Below are positions 23,581 through 38,050 of a stretch of DNA of 64,000 nucleotides, in pieces. The position numbers were made by a program, and so were the translations under genes. Within the stretch, counting starts at the first letter, position 1; each line of letters opens with the position of its first letter. The stretch comes from Odiellus spinosus (taxonomy: Eukaryota; Arthropoda; Arachnida; Opiliones; Phalangiidae): the NCBI GenBank assembly GCA_963920705.1, contig CAWUCO010000060.1, forward strand, positions 806,001 to 870,000, given 5' to 3'. The notes beneath the pieces were generated by a model. It was not told where the DNA came from, made no database searches, and saw nothing but the letters and a program-made list of their open reading frames with translations.

Positions 23581-26500
23581 ACTTTGGAAATTTGTAAATC
23601 TATACTTGGGAAATTTGTAAATCTATACTTGGGAAATTTGTAAATCTATACTTGGGAAATTTGTAAATCTATACTTGGGAAATTTGTAAATCTATACTTG
23701 GGATATTTGTAAATCTATACTTGGAAAATTTGTAAATCTATACTTGGGAAATTTGTAAATCAATACTTGTGAAATTTGTAAAACTATACTTGGAAAATTT
23801 GTGGATCTGTACTTGGGAAATTTGTGGATCTATACTTTGGAAATTTGTAAATCTATACTTGGGAAATTTGTAAATCTATGCTTGGGAAATTTGTAAATCT
23901 ATTCTTTGGAAATTTGTAAATCTATACTTGGGAAATTTGTAAATCTATACTTGGGAAATTTGTAAATCTATACTTGGGAAATTTGTGGATCTATACTTGG
24001 GAAATTTTTGGATCTATACTTGGGAAATTTGTGGATCTATACTTGGGAAATTTGTGGATCTATAATTGGGAAATTTGTGGATCTATACTTGGGAAATTTT
24101 TGGATCTATACTTGGGAAATTTGTGGATCTATACTTGGGAAATTTGTGGATCTATACTTGGGAAATTTGTGGATAAATACTTGGGAAATTTGTAAATCTA
24201 TGCTTGGGAAATTTGTAAATCTATACTTGGGAAATTTGTAAATCTATACTTGGGAAATTTGTAAATCTATACTTGGGAAATTTGTAAATCTATACTTGGG
24301 AAATTTTTAAATTTATACTTGAGAAATTTGTAAATCTATACTTGGGAAATTTGTAAATCTATACTTGTGAAATTTGTTAAACTATACTTGGGAAATTTGT
24401 GGATCTATACTTGGGAAATTTGTGGATCTATACTTTGGAAATTTGTAAATCTATACTTGGGAAATTTGTAAATCTATACTTGGGAAATTTGTAAATCTAT
24501 ACTTGGGAAATTTGTAAATCTATACTTGGGAAATTTGTAAATCTATACTTGGGAAATTTGTAAATCTATACTTGGGAAATTTGTAAATCTATACTTGGGA
24601 AATTTGTAAATCAATACTTATGAAATTTGTAAAACTATACTTGGAAAATTTGTGGATCTGTACTTGGGAAATTTGTTTATCTATACTTTGGAAATTTGTA
24701 AATCTATACTTGGGAAATTTGTAAATCTATGCTTGGGAAATTTGTAAATCTATTCTTTGGAAATTTGTAAATCTATACTTGGGAAATTTGTAAATCTATA
24801 CTTGGGAAATTTGTAAATCTATACTTGGGAAATTTGTGGATCTATACTTGGGAAATTTGTGGATCTATACTTGGGAAATTTGTGGATCTATACTTGGGAA
24901 ATTTGTGGATCTATACTTGGGAAATTTTTGGATCTATACTTGGGAAATTTGTGGATCTATACTTGGGAAATTTGTGGATCTATACTTGGGAAATTTGTGG
25001 ATCTATACTTGGGAAATTTGTGGATCTATACTTGGGAAATTTGTGGATCTATACTTGGGAAATTTGTGGATAAATACTTGGGAAATTTGTAAATCTATAC
25101 TTGGGAAATTTGTAAATCTATACTTGGGAAATTTGTAAATCTATACTTGGGAAATTTGTAAATCTATACTTGGGAAATTTGTAAATCTATACTTGGGAAA
25201 TTTGTAAATCTATACTTGTGAAATTTGTTAAACTATACTTGGGAAATTTGTGGATCTATACTTGGGAAATTTGTGGATCTATACTTTCTAAATTTGTAAA
25301 TCTATAATTGGGAAATTTGTAAATCTATACTTGAGAAATATGTAAATCTATACTTGGTAAATTTGTAAATCTATACTTGAGAAATTTGAAAATCTATACT
25401 TGTGAAATTTGTTAAACTATACTTGGGAAATTTGTGGATCTATACTTGGGAAATTTGTGGATCTATACTTTCTAAATTTGTAAATCTATAATTGGGAAAT
25501 TTGTGGATCTATACTTGGGAAATTTGTAAATCTATACTTGGGAAATTTGTAAATCTATACTTGGGAAATTTGTAAATCTATACTTGGGAAATTTGTAAAT
25601 CAATACTTGTGAAATTTGTAAAACTATACTTGGGAAATTTGTGGATCTATACTTGGGAAATTTGTGGATCTATACTTGGGAAATTTGTAAATCTATGCTT
25701 GGGAAATTTGTAAATCTATACTTTGGAAATTTGTAAATCTATACTTAGGAAATTTGTAAATCTATACTTGGGAAATTTGTAAATCTATACTTGGGAAATT
25801 TGTAAATCTATACTTGGGAAATTTGTGGATCTATACTTGGGAAATTTGTGGATCTATACTTGGGAAATTTGTGGATAAATACTTGGGAAATTTGTTTATA
25901 AATACTTGGGAAATTTGTGGAAAAATACTTGGGAAATTTGTGGATCTATACTTGGGAAATTTTTGGATCTATACTTGGGAAATTTGTGGATCTATACTTG
26001 GGAAATTTGTGGATCTATACTTGGGAAATTTGTGGATCTATACTTGGGAAATTAATGGATCTATACTTGGGAAATTTGTAAATCTATACTTGGGAAATTT
26101 GTAAATCTATACTTGGGAAATTTGTGGATAAATACTTGGGAAATTTGTGGATAAATACTTGGGAAATTTGTTTATAAATACTTGGGAAATGTGTGGATAA
26201 ATACTTGGGAAATTTGTGGATCTATACTAGGGAAATTTGTGGATCTATACTTGGGAAATTTGTGGATCTATACTTGGGAAATTTGTGGATAAATACTTGG
26301 GAAATTTGTAAATCTATACTTGGGAAATTTGTAAATCTAAACTTGGGAAATTTGTAAATCTATACTTGGGAAATTTGTAAATCTACACTTTTGAAATTTG
26401 TAAATCTATATTTGGGAAATTTTTAAATTTATACTTGAGAAATTTGTAAATCTATACTTGGGAAATTTGTAAATCTATACTTGTAAAATTTGTAAATCTA

Positions 26501-27870
26501 TACTTGTGAAATTTGTTAAACTATACTTGGGAAATTTGTGGATCTATACTTGGGAAATTTGTGGATCTATACTTTGGAAATTTGTAAATCTATACTTGGG
26601 AAATTTGTGGATCTATACTTGGGAAATTTGTAAATCTATACTTGGGAAATTTGTAAATCTATACTTGGGAAATTTGTAAATCTATACTTGGGAAATTTGT
26701 AAATCTATACTTGGGAAATTTGTAAATCAATACTTGTGAAATTTGTAAAACTATACTTGGGAAATTTGTGGATCTATACTTTGGAAATTTGTAAATCTAT
26801 ACTTTGGAAATTTGTAAATCTATTCTTGGGAAATTTGTAAATCTATACTTGGGAAATTTGTAAATCTATGCTTGGGAAATTTGTAAATCTATACTTTGGA
26901 AATTTGTAAATCTATTCTTGGGAAATTTGAAAATCTATACTTGGGAAATTTGTAAATCTATACTTGGGAAATTTGTGGATAAATACTTGGGAAATTTGTG
27001 GATAAATACTTGGGAAATTTGTTTATAAATACTTGGGAAATGTGTGGATAAATACTTGGGAAATTTTTGGATCTATACTTGGGAAATTTGTGGATCTATA
27101 CTTGGGAAATTTGTGGATCTATACTTGGGAAATTTGTGGATCTATACTTGGGAAATTTGTGGATAAATACTTGGGAAATTTGTGGATAAATACTTGTGAA
27201 ATTTGTAAATCTAAACTTGGGAAATTTGTAAATCTATACTTGGGAAATTTGTAAATCTACACTTGGGAAATTTGTAAATCTATATTTGGGAAATTTTTAA
27301 ATTTATACTTGAGAAATTTGTAAATCTATACTTGGGAAATTTGTAAATCTATACTTGGGAAATTTATAAATCTATACTTGTGAAATTTGTTAAACTATAC
27401 TTGGGAAATTTGTGGATCTATACTTGGGAAATTTGTGGATCTATACTTTGGAAATTTGTAAATCTATACTTGGGAAATTTGTGGATCTATACTTGGGAAA
27501 TTTGTAAATCTATACTTGGGAAATTTGTAAATCTATACTTGGGAAATTTGTAAATCTATACTTGGGAAATTTGTAAATCTATACTTGGGAAATTTGTAAA
27601 TCAATACTTGGGAAATTTGTAAATCAATACTTGTGAAATTTGTAAAACTATACTTGGGAAATTTGTGGATCTATACTTGGGAAATTTGTGGATCTATACT
27701 TTGGAAATTTATAAATCTATACTTGGGAAATTTGTAAATCTATACTTGGGAAATTTGTAAATCTATACTTGGGAAATTTGTAAATCTATACTTGGGAAAT
27801 TTGTGGATCTATACTTGGGAAATTTGTGGATCTATACTTGGGAAATTTGTGGATAAAAACTTGGGAAATT
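23580..27870 (+). repeat. HOR region with 851-bp repeats and a 184-bp duplication
   Basis: The GGATCTGTAC marker occurs at 23809 and 24660, 851 bp apart (37 monomers), defining two related units in about 23.6-25.2 kb. At 25283 and 25467 an ATACTTTCTAAATTTG monomer followed by CTATAATTGGG repeats at 184 bp (8 monomers). The same pair recurs at 36043, 37170, 37354, 46522 and 46706. At 26.1-27.3 kb the C, C, D, GAAATGTGTGG series repeats at 851 bp (T of GTG at 26190 and 27041). B-block open frames (up to 100 codons) are by-products of the B monomers. Nothing non-satellite is present. Confidence 0.72.
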
Positions 27871-30800
27871 TGTTTATAAATACTTGGGAAATTTGTGGAA
27901 AAATACTTGGGAAATTTGTGGATCTTTACTTGCGAAATTTGTGGATCTATACTTGGGAAATTTGTAAATCTATACTTGGGAAATTTGTAAATCTATACTT
28001 TGGAAATTTGTAAATCTATACTTGGGAAATTTGTAAATCTATACTTGGGAAATTTGTAAATCTATACTTGGGAAATTTGTGGATCTATACTTTGGAAATT
28101 TGTAAATCTATACTTGGGAAATTTGTGGATCTATACTTGGGAATATTGTGGATCTATACTTGGGAAATTTATGGATCTATACTTGGGAAATTTGTGGATC
28201 TATACTTGGGAAATTTGTAAATCTATACTTGGGAAATTTGTAAATCTATACTTGGGAAATTTGTAAATCTATAATTGGGAAATTTGTAAATCTATACTTG
28301 GGAAATTTGTAAATCTATACTTGGGAAATTTGTGGATAAATACTTGGGAAATTTGTGGATAAATACTTGGGAAATTTGTTTATAAATACTTGGGAAATTT
28401 GTTTATAAATACTTTTGAAATTTGTGGATCTATACTTGGGAAATTTGTGGATCTATACTTGGGAAATTTGTGGATCTATACTTGGGAAATTTGTGGATCT
28501 ATACTTGGGAAATTTGTGGATCTATACTTGGGAAATTTTTGGATCTATACTTGGGAAATTTGTGGATCTATACTTGGGAAATTTGTGGATCTATACTTGG
28601 GAAATTTGTAAATCTATACTTGGGAAATTTGTGGATCTATACTTGGGAAATTTGTGGATCTATACTTGGGAAATTTGTGGATCTATACTTGGGAAATTTG
28701 TGGATAAATACTTGGGAAATTTGTGGATCTATACTTGGGAAATTTGTGGATCTATACTTGGGAAATTTGTGGATCTATACTTGGGAAATTTGTGGATCCA
28801 TACTTGGGAAATTTGTGGATCTATACTTGGGAAATTTGTGGATAAATACTTGGGAAATTTGTAAATCTATACTTGGGAAATTTGTAAATCTAAACTTGGG
28901 AAATTTGTAAATCTATACTTGGGAAATTTGTAAATCTACACTTGGGAAATTTGTAAATCTATATTTGGGAAATTTTTAAATTTATACTTGAGAAATTTGT
29001 AAATCTATACTTGGGAAATTTGTAAATCTATACTTGGGAAATTTATAAATCTATACTTGTGAAATTTGTTAAACTATACTTGGGAAATTTGTGGATCTAT
29101 ACTTGGGAAATTTGTGGATCTATACTTTGGAAATTTGTAAATCTATACTTGGGAAATTTGTGGATCTATACTTGGGAAATTTGTAAATCTATACTTGGGA
29201 AATTTGTAAATCTATACTTGGGAAATTTGTAAATCTATACTTGGGAAATTTGTAAATCTATACTTGGAAAATTTGTAAATCTATACTTGGGAAATTTGTA
29301 AATCAATACTTGGAAATTTGTAAATCAATACTTGTGAAATTTGTAAAACTATACTTGGGAAATTTGTGGATCTATACTTGGGAAATTTGTGGATCTATAC
29401 TTTGGAAATTTATAAATCTATACTTGGGAAATTTGTAAATCTATACTTGGGAAATTTGTAAATCTATACTTGGGAAATTTGTAAATCTATACTTGGGAAA
29501 TTTGTGGATCTATACTTGGGTAATTTGTGGATCTATACTTGGGAAATTTGTGGATAAATACTTGGGAAATTTGTTTATAAATACTTGGGAAATTTGTGGA
29601 AAAATACTTGGGAAATTTGTGGAAAAATACTTGGGAAATTTGTGGATAAATACTTGGGAAACTTGTGGATAAATACTTGGGAAATTTGTGGATCTATACT
29701 TGGGAAATTTGTGGATCTATACTTGGGAAATTTGTGGATCTATACTTGGGAAATTTGTGGATCTATACTTGGGAAATTTGTGGATCTATACTTGGGAAAT
29801 TTGTGGATCTATACTTGGGAAATTTGTGGATAAATACTTGGGAAATTTGTAAATCTATGCTTGGGAAATTTGTAAATCTATACTTGGGAAATTTGTAAAT
29901 CTATACTTGGGAAATTTGTAAATCTATACTTGGGAAATTTGTAAATCTATACTTGGGAAATTTGTAAATCTATACTTGGGAAATTTTTAAATTTATACTT
30001 GAGAAATTTGTAAATCTATACTTGGGAAATTTGTAAATCTATACTTGTGAAATTTGTTAAACGATACTTGGGAAATTTGTGGATCTATACTTGGGAAATT
30101 TGTGGATCTATACTTTGGAAATTTGTAAATCTATACTTGGGAAATTTGTAAATCTATACTTGGGAAATTTGTAAATCTATACTTGGGAAATTTGTAAATC
30201 TATACTTGGGAAATTTGTAAATCTATACTTGGGAAATTTGTAAATCTATACTTGGGAAATTTGTAAATCTATACTTGGGAAATTTGTAAATCAATACTTG
30301 TGAAATTTGTAAAACTATACTTGGAAAATTTGTGGATCTATACTTGGGAAATTTGTTTATAAATACTTGGGAAATTTGTGGAAAAATACTTGGGAAATTT
30401 GTGGATCTTTACTTGCGAAATTTGTGGATCTATACTTGGGAAATTTGTAAATCTATACTTGGGAAATTTGTAAATCTATACTTTGGAAATTTGTAAATCT
30501 ATACTTGGGAAATTTGTAAATCTATACTTGGGAAATTTGTAAATCTATACTTGGGAAATTTGTGGATCTATACTTTGGAAATTTGTAAATCTATACTTGG
30601 GAAATTTGTGGATCTATACTTGGGAATATTGTGGATCTATACTTGGGAAATTTATGGATCTATACTTGGGAAATTTGTGGATCTATACTTGGGAAATTTG
30701 TAAATCTATACTTGGGAAATTTGTAAATCTATACTTGGGAAATTTGTAAATCTATAATTGGGAAATTTGTAAATCTATACTTGGGAAATTTGTAAATCTA

Positions 30801-32260
30801 TACTTGGGAAATTTGTGGATAAATACTTGGGAAATTTGTGGATAAATACTTGGGAAATTTGTTTATAAATACTTGGGAAATTTGTTTATAAATACTTTTG
30901 AAATTTGTGGATCTATACTTGGGAAATTTGTGGATCTATACTTGGGAAATTTGTGGATCTATACTTGGGAAATTTGTGGATCTATACTTGGGAAATTTGT
31001 GGATCTATACTTGGGAAATTTTTGGATCTATACTTGGGAAATTTGTGGATCTATACTTGGGAAATTTGTGGATCTATACTTGGGAAATTTGTAAATCTAT
31101 ACTTGGGAAATTTGTGGATCTATACTTGGGAAATTTGTGGATCTATACTTGGGAAATTTGTGGATCTATACTTGGGAAATTTGTGGATAAATACTTGGGA
31201 AATTTGTGGATCTATACTTGGGAAATTTGTGGATCTATACTTGGGAAATTTGTGGATCTATACTTGGGAAATTTGTGGATCCATACTTGGGAAATTTGTG
31301 GATCTATACTTGGGAAATTTGTGGATAAATACTTGGGAAATTTGTAAATCTATACTTGGGAAATTTGTAAATCTAAACTTGGGAAATTTGTAAATCTATA
31401 CTTGGGAAATTTGTAAATCTACACTTGGGAAATTTGTAAATCTATATTTGGGAAATTTTTAAATTTATACTTGAGAAATTTGTAAATCTATACTTGGGAA
31501 ATTTGTAAATCTATACTTGGGAAATTTATAAATCTATACTTGTGAAATTTGTTAAACTATACTTGGGAAATTTGTGGATCTATACTTGGGAAATTTGTGG
31601 ATCTATACTTTGGAAATTTGTAAATCTATACTTGGGAAATTTGTGGATCTATACTTGGGAAATTTGTAAATCTATACTTGGGAAATTTGTAAATCTATAC
31701 TTGGGAAATTTGTAAATCTATACTTGGGAAATTTGTAAATCAATACTTGGAAATTTGTAAATCAATACTTGTGAAATTTGTAAAACTATACTTGGGAAAT
31801 TTGGATCTATACTTGGGAAATTTGTGGATCTATACTTTGGAAATTTATAAATCTATACTTGGGAAATTTGTAAATCTATACTTGGGAAATTTGTAAATCT
31901 ATACTTGGGAAATTTGTAAATCTATACTTGGGAAATTTGTGGATCTATACTTGGGTAATTTGTGGATCTATACTTGGGAAATTTGTGGATAAATACTTGG
32001 GAAATTTGTTTATAAATACTTGGGAAATTTGTGGAAAAATACTTGGGAAATTTGTGGAAAAATACTTGGGAAATTTGTGGATAAATACTTGGGAAACTTG
32101 TGGATAAATACTTGGGAAATTTGTGGATCTATACTTGGGAAATTTGTGGATCTATACTTGGGAAATTTGTGGATCTATACTTGGGAAATTTGTGGATCTA
32201 TACTTGGGAAATTTGTGGATCTATACTTGGGAAATTTGTGGATCTATACTTGGGAAATTT
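27870..32260 (+). repeat. ~2.48-kb tandem duplication
   Basis: Copy 1 is about 27.87-30.35 kb and copy 2 about 30.35-32.26 kb, directly adjacent. The TTTACTTGCG monomer is at 27932 and 30415 (offset 2,483, 108 monomers minus 1 bp). Stop-free B blocks at 28390-28910 and 30873-31393 encode identical 149- and 162-codon frames. After the A run the offset falls to 2,437 and then 2,435, because copy 2 has two fewer A monomers and a 2-bp deletion (GGGAAATTTGGATC, about 31800). The conserved order includes D, E, TTGCG, A's, TTTGG, GGGAATATTG, TTTATGG, C, C, D, D, long B block with a CCATAC variant, C, CTAAAC, ACACTTGGG, TATTTGGG, TTTTTAAATTTATAC, TATAAATC, GTTAAAC. Confidence 0.85.
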
Positions 32261-33890
32261 GTGGATCTATACTTGGGAAATTTGTAAATCTATACTTGGG
32301 AAATTTTTAAATTTATACTTGAGAAATTTGTAAATCTATACTTGGGAAATTTGTAAATCTATACTTGTGAAATTTGTTAAACTATACTTGGGAAATTTGT
32401 GGATCTATACTAGGGAAATTTGTGGATCTATACTTTGGAAATTTGTAAATCTATACTTGGGAAATTTGTAAATCTATACTTGGGAAATTTGTAAATCTAT
32501 ACTTGGGAAATTTGTAAATCTATACTTGGGAAATTTGTAAATCTATACTTGGGAAATTTGTAAATCTATACTTGGGAAATTTGTAAATCAATACTTGTGA
32601 AATTTGTAAAACTATACTTGGAAAATTTGTGGATCTGTACTTGGGAAATTTGTGGATCTATACTTTGGAAATTTGTAAATCTATACTTGGGAAATTTGTA
32701 AATCTATGCTTGGGAAATTTGTAAATCTATTCTTTGGAAATTTGTAAATCTATACTTGGGAAATTTGTAAATCTATACTTGGGAAATTTGTAAATCTATA
32801 CTTGGGAAATTTGTGGATCTATACTTGGGAAATTTGTGGATCTATACTTGGGAAATTTGTGGATCTATACTTAGGAAATTTGTGGATTTATACTTGGGAA
32901 ATTTGTAAATCTATACTTGGGAAATTTGTAAATCTATACTTGGGAAATTTGTAAATCTATACTTGGGAAATTTGTAAATCTATACTTGGGAAATTTGTGG
33001 ATCTATACTTGGGTAATTTGTGGATCTATACTTTGGAAATTTGTGGATAAATACTTGGGAAATTTGTTTATAAATACTTGGGAAATTTGTGGAAAAATAC
33101 TTGGGAAATTTGTGGAAAAATACTTGGGAAATTTGTGGATAAATACTTGGGAAACTTGTGGATAAATACTTGGGAAATTTGTGGATCTATACTTGGGAAA
33201 TTTGTGGATCTATACTTGGGAAATTTGTGGATCTATACTTGGGAAATTTGTGGATCTATACTTGGGAAATTTGTGGATCTATACTTGGGAAATTTGTGGA
33301 TCTATACTTGGGAAATTTGTGGATCTATACTTGGGAAATTTGTAAATCTATACTTGGGAAATTTTTAAATTTATACTTGAGAAATTTGTAAATCTATACT
33401 TGGGAAATTTGTAAATCTATACTTGGGAAATTTGTTAAACTATACTTGGGAAATTTGTGGATCTATACTTGGGAAATTTGTGGATCTATACTTTGGAAAT
33501 TTGTAAATCTATACTTGGGAAATTTGTAAATCTATACTTGGGAAATTTGTAAATCTATACTTGGGAAATTTGTAAATCTATACTTGGGAAATTTGTAAAT
33601 CTATACTTGGGAAATTTGTAAATCTATACTTGGGAAATTTGTAAATCAATACTTGTGAAATTTGTAAAACTATACTTGGAAAATTTGTGGATCTGTACTT
33701 GGGAAATTTGTGGATCTATACTTTGGAAATTTGTAAATCTATACTTGGGAAATTTGTAAATCTATGCTTGGGAAATTTGTAAATCTATTCTTTGGAAATT
33801 TGTAAATCTATACTTGGGAAATTTGTAAATCTATACTTGGGAAATTTGTAAATCTATACTTGGGAAATTTGTGGATCTATACTTGGGAAA
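31780..33890 (+). repeat. 1,058-bp (46-monomer) tandem duplication
   Basis: Copies at about 31.78-32.83 and 32.83-33.89 kb match at exactly 1,058 bp: GGGTAATTTG at 31953 and 33011, GGATCTGTAC at 32637 and 33695, and the E,E,C,C,B run at 32020 and 33078. Differences are few. ACTAGGG at about 32410 has the ordinary B sequence in copy 2, and CTTGTGAAATTTGTTAAAC in copy 1 is CTTGGG in copy 2. A trace of the C/E cluster also carries GGGAAACTTGTGG, seen at 29.66, 32.10, 33.15 and 40.62 kb. Confidence 0.85.
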
Positions 33891-35820
33891 TTTTTGGATC
33901 TATACTTGGGAAATTTGTGGATCTATACTTGGGAAATTTGTGGATCTATACTTGGGAAATTTGTGGATCTATACTTGGGAAATTTTTGGATCTATACTTG
34001 GGAAATTTGTGGATCTATACTTGGGAAATTTGTGGTTCTATACTTGGGAAATTTGTGGATAAATACTTGGGAAATTTGTAAATCTATGCTTGGGAAATTT
34101 GTAAATCTATACTTGGGAAATTTGTAAATCTATACTTGGGAAATTTGTAAATCTATACTTGGGAAATTTGTAAATCTATACTTGGGAAATTCGTAAATCT
34201 ATACTTGTGAAATTTGTTAAACTATACTTGGGAAATTTGTGGATCTATACTTGGGAAATTTGTGGATCTATACTTTGGAAATTTGTAAATCTATACTTGG
34301 GAAATTTGTAAATCTATACTTGGGAAATTTGTAAATCTATACTTGGGAAATTTGTAAATCTATACTTGGGAAATTTGTGGATCTATACTTGGGAAATTTG
34401 TAAATCTATACTTGGGAAATTTGTAAATCTATACTTTGGAAATTTGTAAATCTATACTTGGGAAATTTGTAAATCTATACTTGGGAAATTTGTAAATCTA
34501 TACTTGGGAAATTTGTAAATCTATACTTGGGAAATTTGTAAATCTATACTTGGGAAATTTGTAAATCTATACTTGGGAGATTTGTAAATCTATACTTGGG
34601 AAATTTGTAAATCTATACTTGGGAAATTTGTAAATCAATACTTGTGAAATTTGTAAAACTATACTTGGAAAATTTGTGGATCTGTACTTTTGAAATTTGT
34701 TTATCTATACTTTGGAAATTTGTAAATCTATACTTGGGAAATTTGTAAATCTATGCTTGGGAAATTTGTAAATCTATTCTTTGGAAATTTGTAAATCTAT
34801 ACTTGGGAAATTTGTAAATCTATACTTGGGAAATTTGTAAATATATACTTGGGAAATTTGTAAATCTATACTTGGGAAATTTGTGGATCTATACTTGGGA
34901 AATTTTTGGATCTATACTTGGGAAATTTGTGGATCTATACTTGGGAAATTTGTGGATCTATACTTGGGAAATTTTTGGATCTATACTTGGGAAATTTTTG
35001 GATCTATACTTGGGAAATTTGTGGATCTATACTTGGGAAATTTGTGGATCTATACTTGGGAAATTTGTGGATAAATACTTGGGAATTTTGTGGATCTATA
35101 CTTGGGAAATTTGTGGATCTATACTTTGGAAATTTGTAAATCTATACTTGGGAAATTTGTAAATCTATACTTGGGAAATTTGTAAATCTATACTTGGGAA
35201 ATTTGTAAATCTATACTTGGGAAATTTGTAAATCTATACTTGGGAAATTTGTAAATCTATACTTGGGAAATTTGTAAATCTATACTTGGGAAATTTGTAA
35301 ATCAATACTTGTGAAATTTGTAAAACTATACTTGGAAAATTTGTGGATCTGTACTTGGGAAATTTGTTTATCTATACTTTGGAAATTTGTAAATCTATAC
35401 TTGGGAAATTTGTAAATCTATGCTTGGGAAATTTGTAAATCTATTCTTTGGAAATTTGTAAATCTATACTTGGGAAATTTGTAAATCTATACTTGGGAAA
35501 TTTGTAAATCTATACTTGGGAAATTTGTAAATCTATACTTGGGAAATTTGTAAATCTATTTTTGGGAAATTTGTGGATCTATACTTGGGAAATTTGTTGA
35601 TCTATACTTGGGAAATTTGTGGATCTATACTTGGGAAATTTGTGGATCTATACTTGGGAAATTTGTGGATCTATACTTGGGAAATTTTTGGATCTATACT
35701 TGGGAAATTTGTGGATCTATACTTGGGAAATTTGTGGATCTATACTTGGGAAATTTGTGGATCTGTACTTGGGAAATTTTTGGATCTATACTTGGGAAAT
35801 TTGTGGATCTATACTTGGGA
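33890..35820 (+). repeat. HOR units of 667-1,012 bp with TTTTTGG-bearing B runs
   Basis: Short B runs containing TTTTTGG monomers start at about 33860, 34872 and 35608, spacings of 1,012 bp (44 monomers) and 736 bp (32 monomers). The GGATCTGTAC marker is at 33695, 34684 and 35351 (989 and 667 bp apart). Each unit reads CAATACTTGTG, AAAACTATACTTGGAAAATTTG, GGATCTGTAC, B or GTTTATC, TTTGG, A, CTATGCTTGGG, AAATCTATTCTTTGG, A run, B run, C. Unit length varies by whole monomers only. A CTGTAC variant at 35765 lies inside a B run and is separate from the main series. Confidence 0.75.
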
Positions 35821-38050
35821 AATTTGTGGATAAATACTTGGGAAATTTGTAAATCTATACTTGGGAAATTTGTAAATCTATACTTGGGAAATTTGTAAAT
35901 CTATACTTGGGAAATTTGTAAATCTATACTTGGGAAATTTGTAAATCTATACTTGGGAAATTTGTAAATCTATACTTGTGAAATTTGTTAAACTATACTT
36001 GGGAAATTTGTGGATCTATACTTGGGAAATTTGTGGATCTATACTTTCTAAATTTGTAAATCTATAATTGGGAAATTTGTAAATCTATACTTGAGAAATA
36101 TGTAAATCTATACTTGGGAAATTTGTAAATCTATACTTGGGAAATTTGTAAATCTATACTTGTGAAATTTGTTAAACTATACTTGGGAAATTTGTGGATC
36201 TATACTTGGGAAATTTGTGGATCTATACTTGGGAAATTTGTAAATCTATACTTGGGAAATTTGTAAATCTATAATTGGGAAATTTGTGGATCTATACTTG
36301 GGAAATTTGTAAATCTATACTTGGGAAATTTGTAAATCTATACTTGGGAAATTTGTAAATCTATACTTGGGAAATTTGTAAATCAATACTTGTGAAATTT
36401 GTAAAACTATACTTGGGAAATTTGTGGATCTATACTTGGGAAATTTGTGGATCTATACTTTGGAAATTTGTAAATCTATACTTGGGAAATTTGTAAATCT
36501 ATACTTGGGAAATTTGTAAATCTATACTTGGGAAATTTGTAAATCTATACTTGGGAAATTTGTAAATCTATACTTGGGAAATTTGTAAATCTATACTTGG
36601 GAAATTTGTAAATCTATACTTGGGAAATTTGTGGATCTATACTTGGGAAATTTGTGGATAAATACTTGGGAAATTTGTTTATAAATACTTGGGAAATTTG
36701 TGGAAAAATACTTGGGAAATTTGTGGATCTTTACTTGCGAAATTTGTGGATCTATACTTGGGAAATTTGTAAATCTATACTTGGAAAATTTGTAAATCTA
36801 TACTTTCGAAATTTATAAATCTATACTTGGGAAATTTGTAAATCTATACTTGGGAAATTTGTAAATCTATACTTGGGAAATTTGTAAATCTATACTTGGG
36901 AAATTTGTGGATCTATACGTGGGAAATTTGTGGATCTATACTTGGGAAATTTGTGGATAAATACTTGGGAAATTTGTGAATCTATACTTGGGAAATTTGT
37001 AAATCTATACTTGGGAAATTTGTAAATCTATACTTGGGAAATTTGTAAATCTATACTTGGGAAATTTGTAAATCTATACTTGGGAAATTTGTAAATCTAT
37101 ACTTGTGAAATTTGTTAAACTATACTTGGGAAATTTGTGGATCTATACTTGGGAAATTTGTGGATCTATACTTTCTAAATTTGTAAATCTATAATTGGGA
37201 AATTTGTAAATCTATACTTGAGAAATATGTAAATCTATACTTGGGAAATTTGTAAATCTATACTTGGGAAATTTGTAAATCTATACTTGTGAAATTTGTT
37301 AAACTTTACTTGGGAAATTTGTGGATCTATACTTGGGAAATTTGTGGATCTATACTTTCTAAATTTGTAAATCTATAATTGGGAAATTTGTGGATCTATA
37401 CTTGGGAAATTTGTAAATCTATACTTGGGAAATTTGTAAATCTATACTTGGGAAATTTGTAAATCTATACTTGGGAAATTTGTAAAACTATACTTGGGAA
37501 ATTTGTGGATCTATACTTGGGAAATTTGTGGATCTATACTTTGGAAATTTGTAAATCTATACTTGGGAAATTTGTAAATCTATGCTTGGGAAATTTGTAA
37601 ATCTATACTTTGGAAATTTGTAAATCTATACTTGGGAAATTTGTAAATCTATACTTGGGAAATTTGTAAATCTATACTTGGGAAATTTGTAAATCTATAC
37701 TTGGGAAATTTGTAAATCTATACTTGGGAAATTTGTGGATCTATACTTGGGAAATTTGTGGATAAATACTTGGGAAATTTGTTTATAAATACTTGGGAAA
37801 TTTGTGGAAAAATACTTGGGAAATTTGTGGATCTTTACTTGCGAAATTTGTGGATCTATACTTGGGAAATTTGTAAATCTATACTTGGAAAATTTGTAAA
37901 TCTATACTTTGGAAATTTATAAATCTATACTTGGGAAATTTGTAAATCTATACTTGGGAAATTTGTAAATCTATACTTGGGAAATTTGTAAATCTATACT
38001 TGGGAAATTTGTGGATCTATACGTGGGAAATTTGTGGATCTATACTTGGG
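35820..38050 (+). repeat. ~1,127-bp tandem duplication
   Basis: Units at about 35.82-36.95 and 36.95-38.05 kb match at 1,127 bp (49 monomers): ATACTTTCTAAATTTG at 36043 and 37170. Toward the end the offset is 1,104 (ATACGTGGG at 36917 and 38021). The second ATACTTTCTAAATTTG, expected at about 36227 in copy 1, reads as ordinary consensus, as if converted. It is present in copy 2 at 37354. Each unit ends with D, E, TTTACTTGCG, B, A, ACTTGGAAAATTTG. A third version lies at 46.5-47.5 kb, where the unit is single. Confidence 0.82.
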
